This document shows positions 1 to 8,645 of a stretch of DNA of 64,000 nt, piece after piece. Numbering within the stretch: the stretch's first letter is position 1; each line of letters starts with the position of its first letter. The translations under genes and the position numbers were made by a program. Below the pieces are notes generated by a model. It was given only the letters and a program-made list of their open reading frames with translations, was not told where the DNA came from and did not search any database. The DNA is from Sulfuricurvum sp. IAE1. GTDB taxonomy: Bacteria; Campylobacterota; Campylobacteria; Campylobacterales; Sulfurimonadaceae. The DNA is taken from the NCBI RefSeq assembly GCF_004347735.1, contig NZ_SLTI01000058.1, positions 62,001-126,000 of the forward strand, written 5' to 3'.

Positions 1-506
1 CGCTCGACAACGCAGCGGTTATAGGTCGCATGGGCGAAAAAATGTTTGATCTCGCTGAAAATGACGTTCCAGCCGATCCGGTGGGCCGTACGTTCGAAAT
101 CTTCCAGCGAGGAGAGGGTCGTCGTCGTCGAATACTGCGGATAAAGGGGGATGAGATATGTTTTTTCAACCCCGGCCGATTTGAGCCGTTCGCATACCTC
201 TTCGGCCAGCGGCGGTGTATAGCGCATCGCGAAATCGACAATCACGTCATTGCCTACGGCCTGTTGCAGTTTCTCGCACAATGAACGCGTATGCCCTACC
301 AACGGTGACTTCCCGCCGATACGACGGTAAATTTCTTGGGATTTTTCGGTACGGGTCAGCGTAATCATCCCCGCTATGAATTTTCGAAGAAGCGTGCTTT
401 TCGTCCGTATAATGTTCGGATCGTTGAACATGTTTCGTAAAAACATCTCCACTTCTCCAAGGTTGTTGGGGCCGCCCATATTAAGCAGTACGATTGCTTC
501 TTTCAT
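1..506 (-). CDS. hemH: Ferrochelatase HemH, N-terminal part (runs off the window)
   Basis: Ferrochelatase inserts Fe2+ into protoporphyrin IX, the last step of protoheme synthesis. Reading the minus strand from the ATG at 506-504 gives about 168 residues. The opening is MKEAIVLLNMGGP, followed by a stretch with NMFNDPNII and the motif RRIGGKSPLVGHT, which are typical of the HemH N-terminal half; IPLYPQYSTTTT follows, as expected for the family. The C-terminal half, including the second conserved His/Glu region, lies before base 1. The gene is divergent from the NlpC/P60 gene at 629, with about 120 bp between them. Identity is confident; nothing can be said about the missing part. Confidence 0.93.
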   Translation of the reverse strand, partial: MKEAIVLLNMGGPNNLGEVEMFLRNMFNDPNIIRTKSTLLRKFIAGMITLTRTEKSQEIYRRIGGKSPLVGHTRSLCEKLQQAVGNDVIVDFAMRYTPPLAEEVCERLKSAGVEKTYLIPLYPQYSTTTTLSSLEDFERTAHRIGWNVIFSEIKHFFAHATYNRCVVE

Positions 507-591
507 CCGTTTTCCGTCTGTTTTTGAAGAAAGTGTACCATAACGGCATGCTGATTTTCGGGATCTATAAAAAAAATAAAGAATTTTGGTT

Positions 592-597
592 TATAAT
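592..597 (+). promoter_or_regulatory. Putative -10 box (TATAAT) for the NlpC/P60 gene
   Basis: A perfect TATAAT lies 31 bp before the ATG at 629, within the hemH-NlpC divergent gap, in AT-rich sequence with no clear -35. This matches the usual look of sigma-70 promoters in Campylobacterota. It supports the start at 629 rather than any upstream in-frame ATG. Confidence 0.5.
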
Positions 598-628
598 GGT
601 CTCAGCACACAACGCAGCAGGAGGTTGG

Positions 629-1432
629 ATGCTCGGTAAATGGACACTTTTATCGCTTGCAGTATTGACTTTTACAGCACATGCCGAATCGCAACGGCGT
701 GAACCTTCCCTCTTTTTGGGATACGAAAGAGACCTCAAAAAATCGATCGAATCCGAAAAAGAGGAAACAACTGCTTTTATCAAAAATCCGCTGCCTCCCG
801 TATCGGTGGTCAAACCCGCCGTCCCTGCCGTTCCCGTCGTTAAAGCCGTAGTAGCGCAGGATGTATCGATGCCGATACTCAAAAATGCCAAAGTCGAAAC
901 CGACGAAATCGGACATGAGGAGAAACCTTTCCTCGTCGTGTCGAAACCTGCCCCCGCAACCTCCCCGAACCTTTGCCCCGACGAGAAAAAACCTGCTGCC
1001 GTTTCCTCCAAAGAAGGAGGGTCGATCGTCAAAAATCTTAAAAATGCAAAAGAGAAAGTTCTCTCCAAAGCCAAAGAATTTCTCGGGACGCCCTACGGCT
1101 TCGGCAATAAATCGGGGATGCAGACCGATTGCTCGGGATTCACGCAGCAAGTTTACAGCCAGTTCGGGATTTCGCTTCCGCGGAGTGCGGCCGAGCAGGC
1201 CCAGCTGGGAATGAACGTCGATCCTTCCGATTTGCAGGTGGGAGATCTTCTCTTTTACCGTACCTACAAATCCGATCCCTCGCACGTGGCGATCTACGCC
1301 GGCGACGGCAAGATCATCCATGCCTCCTATACGGCCAAAAAAGTGCAGTACGACTCGATCGACAAAGATTATTACAAACAGCGGTTCCTCTACGCCAGAC
1401 GCCTGGCCTTCAACGAATCGCAGTCGAAGTAA
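629..1432 (+). CDS. Secreted NlpC/P60 (C40) peptidoglycan hydrolase
   Basis: A cell-wall endopeptidase of the NlpC/P60 superfamily, expected to cut stem peptides in murein in the periplasm. The start at 629 is chosen because AGGAGG lies at 619-624 and the protein then opens with a clean signal peptide (MLGKWTLLSLAVLTFTAHA). Residues about 20-140 are a low-complexity Pro/Val/Lys-rich linker. The catalytic domain occupies about residues 150-260: TDCSGF carries the nucleophilic Cys, SHVAIY the first His and IHAS the third catalytic position. Total length is 267 residues, normal for a linker plus domain. The next gene begins four bases after its stop, so the two are probably co-transcribed. Confidence 0.9.
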   Translation: MLGKWTLLSLAVLTFTAHAESQRREPSLFLGYERDLKKSIESEKEETTAFIKNPLPPVSVVKPAVPAVPVVKAVVAQDVSMPILKNAKVETDEIGHEEKPFLVVSKPAPATSPNLCPDEKKPAAVSSKEGGSIVKNLKNAKEKVLSKAKEFLGTPYGFGNKSGMQTDCSGFTQQVYSQFGISLPRSAAEQAQLGMNVDPSDLQVGDLLFYRTYKSDPSHVAIYAGDGKIIHASYTAKKVQYDSIDKDYYKQRFLYARRLAFNESQSK

Positions 1433-1436
1433 ACGC

Positions 1437-1901
1437 ATGTCATCTCTCTATTCAACCCTCGACAAACACTGGCTCTGGAAAGAGGTTCATACCAAACTCG
1501 CGATCTCTTCCCCCGCCTATTCGTACTGGAACGACACCCGCCATATAAAGCTGGGACGTTATGTCTTCATTGAAAAAAACACCCTTCCTGCCAGATATGC
1601 CCACATCCAAGAGGAGCTGACCGACCTCTCGGGATACCTTCCGACCCAGTATGCGGCAACGCAGCTGGGGATCGACAACCACATCTTCGCCTACAAAAAA
1701 ATGCGTTTGTACAACCAATTCGAATACACGTTCGTCAACGGGATCAAATTCGTCAACATCAAACGCTTTTTTCTCGAGAACGGGATCAAAATAACCAAAA
1801 ACAGCTACGTCCATCTCGCCCGGCTCGATGATCTGATCATCACTCCCGACTGCCGCTTTTACCGCGTTGACGATGCCTACGGCGTCGTCGTTTACGACTG
1901 A
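1437..1901 (+). CDS. Hypothetical protein, 154 aa
   Basis: The reading frame starts at ATG 1437, four bases after the NlpC/P60 stop, and gives MSSLYSTLDKHWLWKEVH followed by a compact, aromatic- and basic-rich protein without signal peptide or membrane segments. It has several Tyr/Phe-rich stretches (for example YNQFEYTFVNG and RFFLENGIKI) and ends VVVYD. I do not recognise a family. It overlaps the end of the convergent FAD oxidoreductase by 10 bp. Tight coupling to the hydrolase suggests one transcript, but says little about function. Confidence 0.65.
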   Translation: MSSLYSTLDKHWLWKEVHTKLAISSPAYSYWNDTRHIKLGRYVFIEKNTLPARYAHIQEELTDLSGYLPTQYAATQLGIDNHIFAYKKMRLYNQFEYTFVNGIKFVNIKRFFLENGIKITKNSYVHLARLDDLIITPDCRFYRVDDAYGVVVYD

Positions 1902-3022
1902 CGTTTCATACGACGCAGAAAAAAACGGGCGGGAGAAAGCGAAGGGTCGATTTCACGCCCCGAAACGATATGCTCGCATATCCGCCTGGCCAGGTACGGT
2001 GCCAGGACGAACCCGTATCCTCCCGACCCGTTAATCATCCACACATTCGGATAAAAGACGCACGTTTGGACATTCGGTTTTTCTCCGCTCTTTTCGCAAA
2101 CGCTCGACGATTCATCCACCAATTCTCCGGCGATCGGGTAGTAATCGTGCGTTCCCGAACGCAGCCCCGTGTAATCTCTCACAACCCGGACGTTATCCAA
2201 TTTCAATGTCCGGGCCGCTTTCTCCATCAAAGCGGCCCTTCCCGCCTCGATATCGTATGTCTCTTTTCCGAAAGGGTCAAAATGGACGTCGTGCGTAGCG
2301 CCGATGGCAACCGTTTCCGACGACAAAGTCGGTGAAATCGATACATGATGGTGGAGAATGCACGGAACTTCGGTGTCGGTTTGCACGTCGATACGATGTC
2401 CCCATATCCCCCTCAGTTTGATCGAATCGCCGCCCAGGATTTTAGGATAGGCTCCGGTTGAGAGTATCATGTGTACCCCCCGCAATTCACCGATATGCCA
2501 CAGCCCGTCCTGATAAACCGGATCGCTTGCCTCAAGAGAATAAAAATCGCTCCCTTCTGCCATGGCACGGCATACCCCCTGCGCATCGACGACGGCTCCG
2601 CGTTCGAGATAAATCGCTTCATTTTCCAGCGCTTCAGGAACCACCATCCGGCGCAATGCATCGGGAACCTCCGTGAAAGAAAGAGCGGTCGTACTTTTAT
2701 AGGCGGCAAGCTTTTCGGATTCGGATGCTGAATTGGCAATGTGGAGCAAGGGACGCACAAGGGTCTGCTGCGGAAAGTGTTGAGAATAAAAATCGAGAGC
2801 TTCGGCATGTGCGGCGGCGACGATCTCTTTGAGAGGGCCGCTTTTCGAAAACTTCGGGGAGATAAAGGCCCCCGCCGCCCCGCTCCCCCCCTGCGCGATC
2901 CCGCTGCGGTCGATCAGGGCAACCCGCAATCCGGCACGGTTCAAAAACCAGGCACAGCTGCAGCCGTTGATACCCGCACCGACGATCAGAACGTCATAGG
3001 GTGATGTTTTTGATGTCGGCAA
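1892..3022 (-). CDS. FAD-dependent oxidoreductase, DAO/MnmC-C-like
   Basis: A flavoprotein of the D-amino-acid oxidase (DAO) fold, 376 residues. The N-terminus has the dinucleotide-binding signature DVLIVGAGINGCSCAWFL followed by an acidic/basic turn ALIDRSG, and the C-terminus the second FAD contact, WMINGSGGYGFVLAPYLAR. The stretch GSGAAGAFISPKFS resembles the FAD domain of the tRNA-modifying enzyme MnmC, but no methyltransferase half is present, so the substrate is unknown; an amine or imino acid oxidase is equally possible. Its start lies inside the end of glyS (29-bp overlap on the same strand), so translation is probably coupled to glyS. Confidence 0.82.
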   Translation of the reverse strand: MPTSKTSPYDVLIVGAGINGCSCAWFLNRAGLRVALIDRSGIAQGGSGAAGAFISPKFSKSGPLKEIVAAAHAEALDFYSQHFPQQTLVRPLLHIANSASESEKLAAYKSTTALSFTEVPDALRRMVVPEALENEAIYLERGAVVDAQGVCRAMAEGSDFYSLEASDPVYQDGLWHIGELRGVHMILSTGAYPKILGGDSIKLRGIWGHRIDVQTDTEVPCILHHHVSISPTLSSETVAIGATHDVHFDPFGKETYDIEAGRAALMEKAARTLKLDNVRVVRDYTGLRSGTHDYYPIAGELVDESSSVCEKSGEKPNVQTCVFYPNVWMINGSGGYGFVLAPYLARRICEHIVSGREIDPSLSPARFFLRRMKRQS

Positions 3023-5042
3023 TCGCGTAGATCTCGCGGTAGATCATTCCGACCAGCGCTTTACGGTTGGCCCGGACGTTCAGGTCTTCGGCATTGACCA
3101 TCACATTGTCGAAGAAAAGGTCCAGCGGCGCTTTGAGCCCGAACAACGCATCGAGGCGCTCTTCGACGCTCGTGTAGTCTGCAGCGATCACGGATGAAGC
3201 CGCAGTGTACAATGCGCGCTCGGCATCATTCTCGAACAAAGCGGCATCGACGCTGAACGCTTTGTCCATCGCTTCGTCTTTGAGAATATTGCTGACCCGT
3301 TTGAACGTCGAAAATGCGTCGACGAAAGAATCGGACGACGCGATCGAAGCGACGGCCCGTATCTTGCGGTCTATGTCGATGATATCGAGATTGACCGATC
3401 CCTCTTTGGAGACAACCGAATGAATGATCGAGGGGTTGATGTCGGGATAAGCGCCGGGCAGACGTTCGACGACGAACGCTTCGATATTTTTAATGTAATC
3501 GGTGTTGGCGGGATAAAGCTGCGCGACCGACGGACGGCGGATAAATTCGCCGATATTCAATGGGACGGCGTGTTTGAGCGCAATCGCGATGATCCCGTTG
3601 ACGGCCCGACGCAATGCGAAGGGATCGCGCGAACCGGTCGGGATCTCGCCGATACTGAACATACCGATCAGGGTATCAAGTTTCATGGCGATATTGACGA
3701 CGGCGCTGAGCGGAGTAGTGATCTCTTCTCCGCTAAAACGGTACTGTTCCTTGATCGCATCGGCGATTTCGGCATTGTCGTTCGGATAGAGGCTGCGATA
3801 GTAATACGATCCCATCAGTCCCTGAAGCTCTGTAAATTCGTACACCATTTCAGACATCAGATCGGCTTTGGCGAATTCGACCGCTCGTACCAGTGACGTT
3901 TCATCTACGGCGACGCCGTGTGCCGAACACGTCTGTGCGAGCTCGGATACGATTTTTTTCTCACGCTCGATCTTGTCGGCAAGCGTTCCCAGGCCGTTCA
4001 TAAAAACGACTTTCTCCAGCCCTGCCGTACTCAGCCCTTTTTTGAGGTCGTTACGGTAGAAAAACAATGCGTCCGACAAACGGGGGCGGAGGACCCGTTC
4101 GTTCCCTTCGACCACTTTGCTGAAATCCTCGGTCAGCGCGTTGGAGACGACGACGAAAGCGTTGATGAGTTTTCCGTCTTTGAACACCGGAAAATAGCGC
4201 TGGTGTTCTTTCATCGACGTAATGATGACTTCAGGCGGCAGTTCGAGGAAGTTTTCATCGAATTTTCCGACGAGCGGGGTCGGATATTCGGTGATCGCGA
4301 CCACTTCGTCAAGCAGATCGGCGTCTACTTCGATCGAGATGCCGTGCATTTTTTCGAGTTGCGCGAACTGGTCAAGAATCCGTTTGCGGCGCTCTTCGGG
4401 AAACAACAGGACGGATCCCGATTTCAGAATATCGAAATACGACTGGATCGAAGCGACCGGTTTGGGTTCGAAGTGGCTGATACGGTGGACATGGGTGAAC
4501 GGTGCGGAACGAACGCCGAAAAGTTCGGCTTCCACCTGCTCTTCACCGAGCATGACGTTGAGCCAGCGGATCGGGCGGATAAAACTTTCGGTATTGCTTC
4601 CCCAGCGCATCGATTTTCCGAAGCTGAGGCTTTTGATCCATGTCTCGATCATCGACCCGAGAATCTGGGCACTAGGACGTCCCTGCAACGTCCGAGCGTA
4701 ATACAGCACCTCTTTCCCCCCTTTCTCGGCACGCGAAAGCTGATCGAATTCGACGCCGCATTTTTTCGCAAATCCCAGAGCCGCAGGCGTCGGGACACCG
4801 TCTTTGAGTGCGATTTCAACCGGTGCACCGAAAAACTCTTCGGTCCGGTCATCCTGGGCCGTCTTGAACTCGCGGTGCCACAGCACGAGGCGACGGGGCG
4901 TATAGTAAAATTCAAACTCGCCCATGAGCGCGTTTTTTTCGAGCACGGCAGCCCATTTTTTTTCGATTTCGTTCAGTTCTTTTAGGAGGGGAACCGCCGG
5001 GAGCTCCTCAACACCGATTTCAATCAAAAGAGGTTTTAGCAT
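2994..5042 (-). CDS. glyS: Glycyl-tRNA synthetase beta subunit
   Basis: Beta subunit of the bacterial alpha2beta2 glycyl-tRNA synthetase; it carries tRNA binding while the alpha subunit (glyQ, not in this window) carries the aminoacylation core. The 682-residue length is right for the family. Landmarks include LLIEIGVEELP at the N-terminus, FIRPIRWLNVMLG, the HD-like segment region around residues 380-420, DPFALRRAVNGI, and the C-terminal FFDNVMVNAEDLNVRANRKALV, all typical of GlyS. The alpha and beta subunits being separate genes is usual in Campylobacterota. It is the first gene of a two-gene minus-strand unit with the FAD oxidoreductase. Confidence 0.97.
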   Translation of the reverse strand: MLKPLLIEIGVEELPAVPLLKELNEIEKKWAAVLEKNALMGEFEFYYTPRRLVLWHREFKTAQDDRTEEFFGAPVEIALKDGVPTPAALGFAKKCGVEFDQLSRAEKGGKEVLYYARTLQGRPSAQILGSMIETWIKSLSFGKSMRWGSNTESFIRPIRWLNVMLGEEQVEAELFGVRSAPFTHVHRISHFEPKPVASIQSYFDILKSGSVLLFPEERRKRILDQFAQLEKMHGISIEVDADLLDEVVAITEYPTPLVGKFDENFLELPPEVIITSMKEHQRYFPVFKDGKLINAFVVVSNALTEDFSKVVEGNERVLRPRLSDALFFYRNDLKKGLSTAGLEKVVFMNGLGTLADKIEREKKIVSELAQTCSAHGVAVDETSLVRAVEFAKADLMSEMVYEFTELQGLMGSYYYRSLYPNDNAEIADAIKEQYRFSGEEITTPLSAVVNIAMKLDTLIGMFSIGEIPTGSRDPFALRRAVNGIIAIALKHAVPLNIGEFIRRPSVAQLYPANTDYIKNIEAFVVERLPGAYPDINPSIIHSVVSKEGSVNLDIIDIDRKIRAVASIASSDSFVDAFSTFKRVSNILKDEAMDKAFSVDAALFENDAERALYTAASSVIAADYTSVEERLDALFGLKAPLDLFFDNVMVNAEDLNVRANRKALVGMIYREIYAIADIKNITL

Positions 5043-5172
5043 TGTTGTAGTCCGTCATCATTTTTAAAAGGTCGATTTTACCGCCCCGATGGTTAAAAAC
5101 CGCTGTTGCTTTGGTAAAAATTAATTCAGAGATAAAGTATCCGATTTAGGGAGGTTTAAAAGTTTAGGGATG

Positions 5173-5178
5173 TACAAT
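5173..5178 (+). promoter_or_regulatory. Putative -10 box (TGTACAAT) for superoxide reductase
   Basis: TACAAT preceded by TG (extended -10 type) ends 34 bp before the ATG at 5213. The upstream stretch 5100-5160 is AT-rich with no convincing -35. The gap 5043-5212 separates the divergent glyS and superoxide reductase genes. Confidence 0.45.
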
Positions 5179-5212
5179 GCCTCCATTCAATCAATACCAG
5201 AAGGAATCATTC

Positions 5213-5632
5213 ATGCCAACAATTAACCGTTACGTTGATATCAGTACCGTAGACCGCGAAGCGAAAAAAGACTATATCGATCGCCATTCTCCGTTTATCC
5301 ACTGTGCCGCCACGGCGAAAAAAGGGGAAAAATTCGCCGTTACCGTCAAAATGGGGAACGAATACTCGCATCCTGACGATTTCGATCACTACATCGCCAA
5401 CATCGCCCTCTACAACGGAGAGACTCTTCTCGCCCGTGCCGATTTCGTCCCCGGAACGCTCGGAAACGAAAAAAATCACGCCGAAGTGACGTTCAACATC
5501 GTCCCGACGGGTAAAAAACTCACCCTCGTAGCCCACGGCTACTGCACCAAACACGGTGTGTGGGAATCTACTCCGGTCGAAGTAGAAGTGGAAGAAACTT
5601 CTTCATGCTGCGGCGGCGGACACTGTTCATAA
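5213..5632 (+). CDS. Superoxide reductase (neelaredoxin-type desulfoferrodoxin)
   Basis: Reduces superoxide to hydrogen peroxide in the cytoplasm without making O2, protecting iron enzymes such as nitrogenase. The 139-residue protein shows the iron-site pattern of class II superoxide reductases: the loop DRHSPFI (Lys/His region; here the usual Glu-Lys-His loop is altered), the paired histidines in EYSHPDDFDHYI, and the C-terminal ligand motif GYCTKHGVWES (Cys and His). There is no N-terminal rubredoxin-like FeCys4 domain. The C-terminus SSCCGGGHCS is an unusual Cys/Gly/His tail that might bind another metal. Start at 5213 is supported by AAGGAA at 5201. It stands alone between its promoter and a hairpin. 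Confidence 0.88.
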   Translation: MPTINRYVDISTVDREAKKDYIDRHSPFIHCAATAKKGEKFAVTVKMGNEYSHPDDFDHYIANIALYNGETLLARADFVPGTLGNEKNHAEVTFNIVPTGKKLTLVAHGYCTKHGVWESTPVEVEVEETSSCCGGGHCS

Positions 5633-5641
5633 GCCATCATT

Positions 5642-5667
5642 AGGGAGCTGATCTTTTAGCTCCCTTT
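5642..5667 (+). terminator. Hairpin terminator after superoxide reductase
   Basis: A perfect 8-bp inverted repeat, AGGGAGCT at 5642-5649 and AGCTCCCT at 5658-5665, with an 8-nt loop containing four T, ends in TTT 9 bp after the stop codon. The T run is short, so termination may be partial. Confidence 0.6.
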
Positions 5668-5714
5668 AACCCCCTTTCCTTTATACTCTTCCAAAACGTG
5701 AAAGTATCAACGCC

Positions 5715-6377
5715 GTGGACTCCTATCAAAATCTTGCACTGCTCGAAAATCTCTATCGCCTCAAAGCGCTCGGATACCGTTACGTCGATCCTCTCATCCC
5801 CAATTTCCAGACTCCCGCGAATACCCTGCCGGATTCTCTTTCGACCCTCAAAGGAACCGTCGAGCGCTGTTTCCTGTGCGATCTGAGCAAATCCCGCCGT
5901 CAGAGCATGAGCGGTTTCGGAAATGCACGGGCACGTGTCATGTTTGTCGATGCTTACGTTTCGGCTGCCGAAGACGAATCGGGGGAATACTACACGGGAC
6001 GCTCGGGCGCGATGTTGCGGGACATGATTGAAAAGGTTCTGATGCTGAACACCGAAGAGGTCTATTTTACCCATGCGGTCAAATGCAAACCGTTCGGCTT
6101 CCAGCAGCCCTCCCAGAGCGAATGCAACAGCTGCCTCCCCTATCTTGCCAGACAGATCGAGATCATACGTCCCCGCGTTGTCGTCGCACTGGGCCCCGAT
6201 GCCTACGAGCTCGTCACCCGTGAAAGCAAAGATTTCGAACGGGTACGGGGGACTACCGTCGACATGGGCGGCTATTCGGTCATTCCGATGTATCACCCTT
6301 CTTTCCTGATACGGAACCCTTCGATGAAAAAAGAGGCCCTGCGCGATCTGCAAACCATCAAGGCGCAACTCTCATGA
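5715..6377 (+). CDS. Uracil-DNA glycosylase, family 4 (Fe-S)
   Basis: Removes uracil from DNA in base-excision repair. This 220-residue protein belongs to the family-4/5 Fe-S glycosylases: VERCFLCDLSKSR gives the CxxC pair, and KCKPFG plus SECNSCLPYL supply the remaining Cys ligands. The uracil-binding motif region reads AAEDESGEYYTGRSGAML, and the second motif is MYHPSFLIRNP. The start is GTG at 5715; no strong ribosome site is visible, with a weak GAAAG at 5699. A TATACT box lies at about 5681. The gene overlaps the following secreted protein by 4 bp (ATGA-type junction). Confidence 0.88.
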   Translation: MDSYQNLALLENLYRLKALGYRYVDPLIPNFQTPANTLPDSLSTLKGTVERCFLCDLSKSRRQSMSGFGNARARVMFVDAYVSAAEDESGEYYTGRSGAMLRDMIEKVLMLNTEEVYFTHAVKCKPFGFQQPSQSECNSCLPYLARQIEIIRPRVVVALGPDAYELVTRESKDFERVRGTTVDMGGYSVIPMYHPSFLIRNPSMKKEALRDLQTIKAQLS

Positions 6378-7441
6378 AAACGATCTGTTTCGTCATCGTC
6401 TGGTTTTTCGTATCGATCGCCGCCTATGCTCAACCGCTCACCACCGCCAAAACACTTGAAATTTCCCCCTCTTCGCCGAGTGCCGAGCACCCGCCTCCCT
6501 CCGTCGCCAAAATTGCCGTCCTCACCGCTCCCAAAGTTATCGGCCGCTATTCGCAATCGATATTCAACGTCGCCCTGGCCACTACCCTTGGCATCACCCC
6601 TTCGGGATGCGAAATACGCCATTTTACCGTTCCCGATGAATCACCCGAGTCCCTGCGAAAGGCTCTCGATGAGATCCGGGCGGAAGGTACCCGCGCCGTT
6701 CTGGCACCGCTCACCTCGACGGGGACGAAAAACCTGCTGAGTTTGAATACCGATCTGAATATCTTTGTCCCGACCGTCCACAAACGCGATTTCTCCGATG
6801 CCCCCGCAAACATCGTATTCGGCTCGATCGACTATGTCCGCCAGATTGAAGCGCTCCTCCCGCACATGTCCGATTCGATCGCCGTGTTTTACGACGATTC
6901 CGCCGTTGGAAAACAACTCAAGGCCTCGACCGAAGAGGTCTTTGTCACCTATAAGGGGGCCAAGAAAACCTTTACCGCCTACGCCGTCGATCCCAAGGGG
7001 GACAACATCGTCTCCCATCTTTCCAAACCGGCCCAATTCAACAAAAAAAGCATCATATTTCATGTCCCCGTCGTCAAGAGCTCACTGTTGGCAGCCCATA
7101 TGACATTCACCGGGGTCAAGGAGCGAAATATCCTCTCGACGCAGATCAATATCGACCCAAACCTTCTTCATCTGACCCAGTATCATGATCGCAAAAACAT
7201 GATTATCGCCAATTCTCTCGTCGAGTTTCCCCCCGAAATCTACGCTTCCAACGCCTTGATGAACAACGATATCGCCTTTGACTGGGTCCATTACGCTTCG
7301 AGCGTCGGAGTCGATTATCTGGTTTCGGAACTTAACGGCACGCCGCGCTTCTATACGATGCGCATCGTCAACAACCAGGTGATCTATCCGATCGAACTTT
7401 TACGCCCGAAGGAGTCCGGATTTGAGCCGCTTCGACCCTAG
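6374..7441 (+). CDS. Periplasmic type-1 binding-fold protein (hypothetical)
   Basis: A 355-residue exported protein with a signal peptide (MKTICFVIVWFFVSIAAYA). The body alternates short hydrophobic strands and helices (KIAVLTAPKVIGRYSQSI, GTRAVLAPLTSTGTKNLLSL, DSIAVFYDDSAVGKQL, NILSTQINIDPN), the pattern of a Leu/Ile/Val-binding (type-1 periplasmic binding) fold, also used by LpoA-like activators of penicillin-binding proteins. No ABC transporter genes are next to it, so a regulatory or scaffold role is at least as likely as transport. It sits between the glycosylase (4-bp overlap) and the Crp-type regulator (20-bp overlap), hence in a three-gene operon. Precise function unknown. Confidence 0.7.
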   Translation: MKTICFVIVWFFVSIAAYAQPLTTAKTLEISPSSPSAEHPPPSVAKIAVLTAPKVIGRYSQSIFNVALATTLGITPSGCEIRHFTVPDESPESLRKALDEIRAEGTRAVLAPLTSTGTKNLLSLNTDLNIFVPTVHKRDFSDAPANIVFGSIDYVRQIEALLPHMSDSIAVFYDDSAVGKQLKASTEEVFVTYKGAKKTFTAYAVDPKGDNIVSHLSKPAQFNKKSIIFHVPVVKSSLLAAHMTFTGVKERNILSTQINIDPNLLHLTQYHDRKNMIIANSLVEFPPEIYASNALMNNDIAFDWVHYASSVGVDYLVSELNGTPRFYTMRIVNNQVIYPIELLRPKESGFEPLRP

Positions 7442-8108
7442 TCTGCTGCAAGGAGGGATCTTCAGCCACCTCTCACCGCAGCAGATCGAGATGATTGAAA
7501 CCATCAGTTCTCTCAAGCGCTACGATAACGGTGAGATCATTTTTTATGAAGGTGACGAAAGCCGCCATTTCCATCTTCTGCTCGAAGGAGAAGCCAGCGT
7601 ATTCAAAACCTCCGCTTCGACCGAAACGATCGTCGTTCACCGCTTTCGCGCCCCATCGCTGATCGCCGAAGTCGCAACCCTCAAACAGGTCCCTTTTCCC
7701 GCATCAGCAGAAGCGATCGGTACGGCGACCGTACTCAAAATAGAACGGGAGCGTTTTCTCTCCCTCCTGCGCGAAGATCCCTCGTTAAGCATTACCATGA
7801 TCGCATCCCTGACGCAAAAGATCGGAGCGCTGGAAGCATCACTGCAACGTCACAGCGCCCCGAACGCCTCGGCTAAAGTGGCGCGGCTGCTACTGGAAGA
7901 TTCCGACGCATTCCGACGCCTCAAAGGGATCGAAATCGCCGCTCTGCTCGCCATCACCCCCGAAACGCTCTCGCGCACCCTTAAAAAGTTCAAAACCCTT
8001 TCTCTTATCTCGTATCAGAAAGACAAACGGCTGTTCATTGAAAACGCTGACGCGCTTCAGGGGATCGCGGATAATAATTTTCCTTTAAGAGAATCGCTGA
8101 TAAAGTAG
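7422..8108 (+). CDS. Crp/Fnr-family transcription regulator
   Basis: A 228-residue regulator with a cyclic-nucleotide-binding-type beta-roll (GEIIFYEGDESRHFHLLLEGEASVFK, about residues 35-60) and a C-terminal helix-turn-helix (IAALLAITPETLSRTLKKFK, about residues 180-200). No Fnr-type Cys cluster is visible, so an Fe-S oxygen sensor is unlikely; the effector is unknown. The start codon is TTG at 7422, fixed by AAGGAG at 7409-7414. It overlaps the preceding periplasmic protein by 20 bp. The downstream ferritin-like gene is 27 bp away and could be a target. Confidence 0.9.
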   Translation: MSRFDPSLLQGGIFSHLSPQQIEMIETISSLKRYDNGEIIFYEGDESRHFHLLLEGEASVFKTSASTETIVVHRFRAPSLIAEVATLKQVPFPASAEAIGTATVLKIERERFLSLLREDPSLSITMIASLTQKIGALEASLQRHSAPNASAKVARLLLEDSDAFRRLKGIEIAALLAITPETLSRTLKKFKTLSLISYQKDKRLFIENADALQGIADNNFPLRESLIK

Positions 8109-8135
8109 ACCTATCTGCTTTTAAAAGGATCTTCC

Positions 8136-8642
8136 ATGGCAAAAAGAGGTATTTCTCTCCTGAAGGGAATCGAGGCGCAAACCGTTTACGAACTGCTCAA
8201 CAAAGCCTACTGCGACGAGTGGCTTGCCTATTACCAGTATTTCATCGAAGCCAAAGTGGTCAAAGGGCTGATGAAAGACGCCGCCATCACCGAACTGACG
8301 CAACACGCCGCCGATGAGCTGCGCCACGCCACAATGGTGTGCGACCGTATCATTCAGTTGGGAGGCACCCCGGCGCTCCACCCTTCAGAGTGGCTCAAAA
8401 ACAGCAACTGCGGCTACGACGCTCCCGAGAATCCCGATGTCCGCAACGTTTTACAGCAGGCTATCAAAGGGGAGCAGTGTGCGATCAGCGTCTATTCGAA
8501 TATTCTCGATCTGACGCGCGAAAAGGATATTGTCACGTACGATATGGTCTCGCAGATTCTTGCCGACGAAGTCGAGCACGAAGAGGATCTGCAGGCACTG
8601 TTTGATGACATTCAGGATTTTATTTCCGAGTTCAAAAGCTAA
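8136..8642 (+). CDS. Ferritin-like / bacterioferritin-like di-iron protein
   Basis: A 168-residue four-helix-bundle protein. Ferroxidase-type ligands are visible: NKAYCDEWLAYYQY (helix A Glu), ADELRHATMVCDRI (ExxH of helix B), KGEQCAISVYSNI (helix C Glu) and ADEVEHEEDLQ (ExxH of helix D). The combination of bacterioferritin-like ligands with Cys residues beside the second and third ligand helices recalls the DPS-like (thioferritin) branch, which stores iron while consuming peroxide; that assignment is an inference. It follows the Crp-type regulator by 27 bp and is followed 3 bp later by the ankyrin gene, so all may be co-expressed. It fits functionally with the superoxide reductase upstream. 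Confidence 0.85.
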   Translation: MAKRGISLLKGIEAQTVYELLNKAYCDEWLAYYQYFIEAKVVKGLMKDAAITELTQHAADELRHATMVCDRIIQLGGTPALHPSEWLKNSNCGYDAPENPDVRNVLQQAIKGEQCAISVYSNILDLTREKDIVTYDMVSQILADEVEHEEDLQALFDDIQDFISEFKS

Positions 8643-8645
8643 ACG

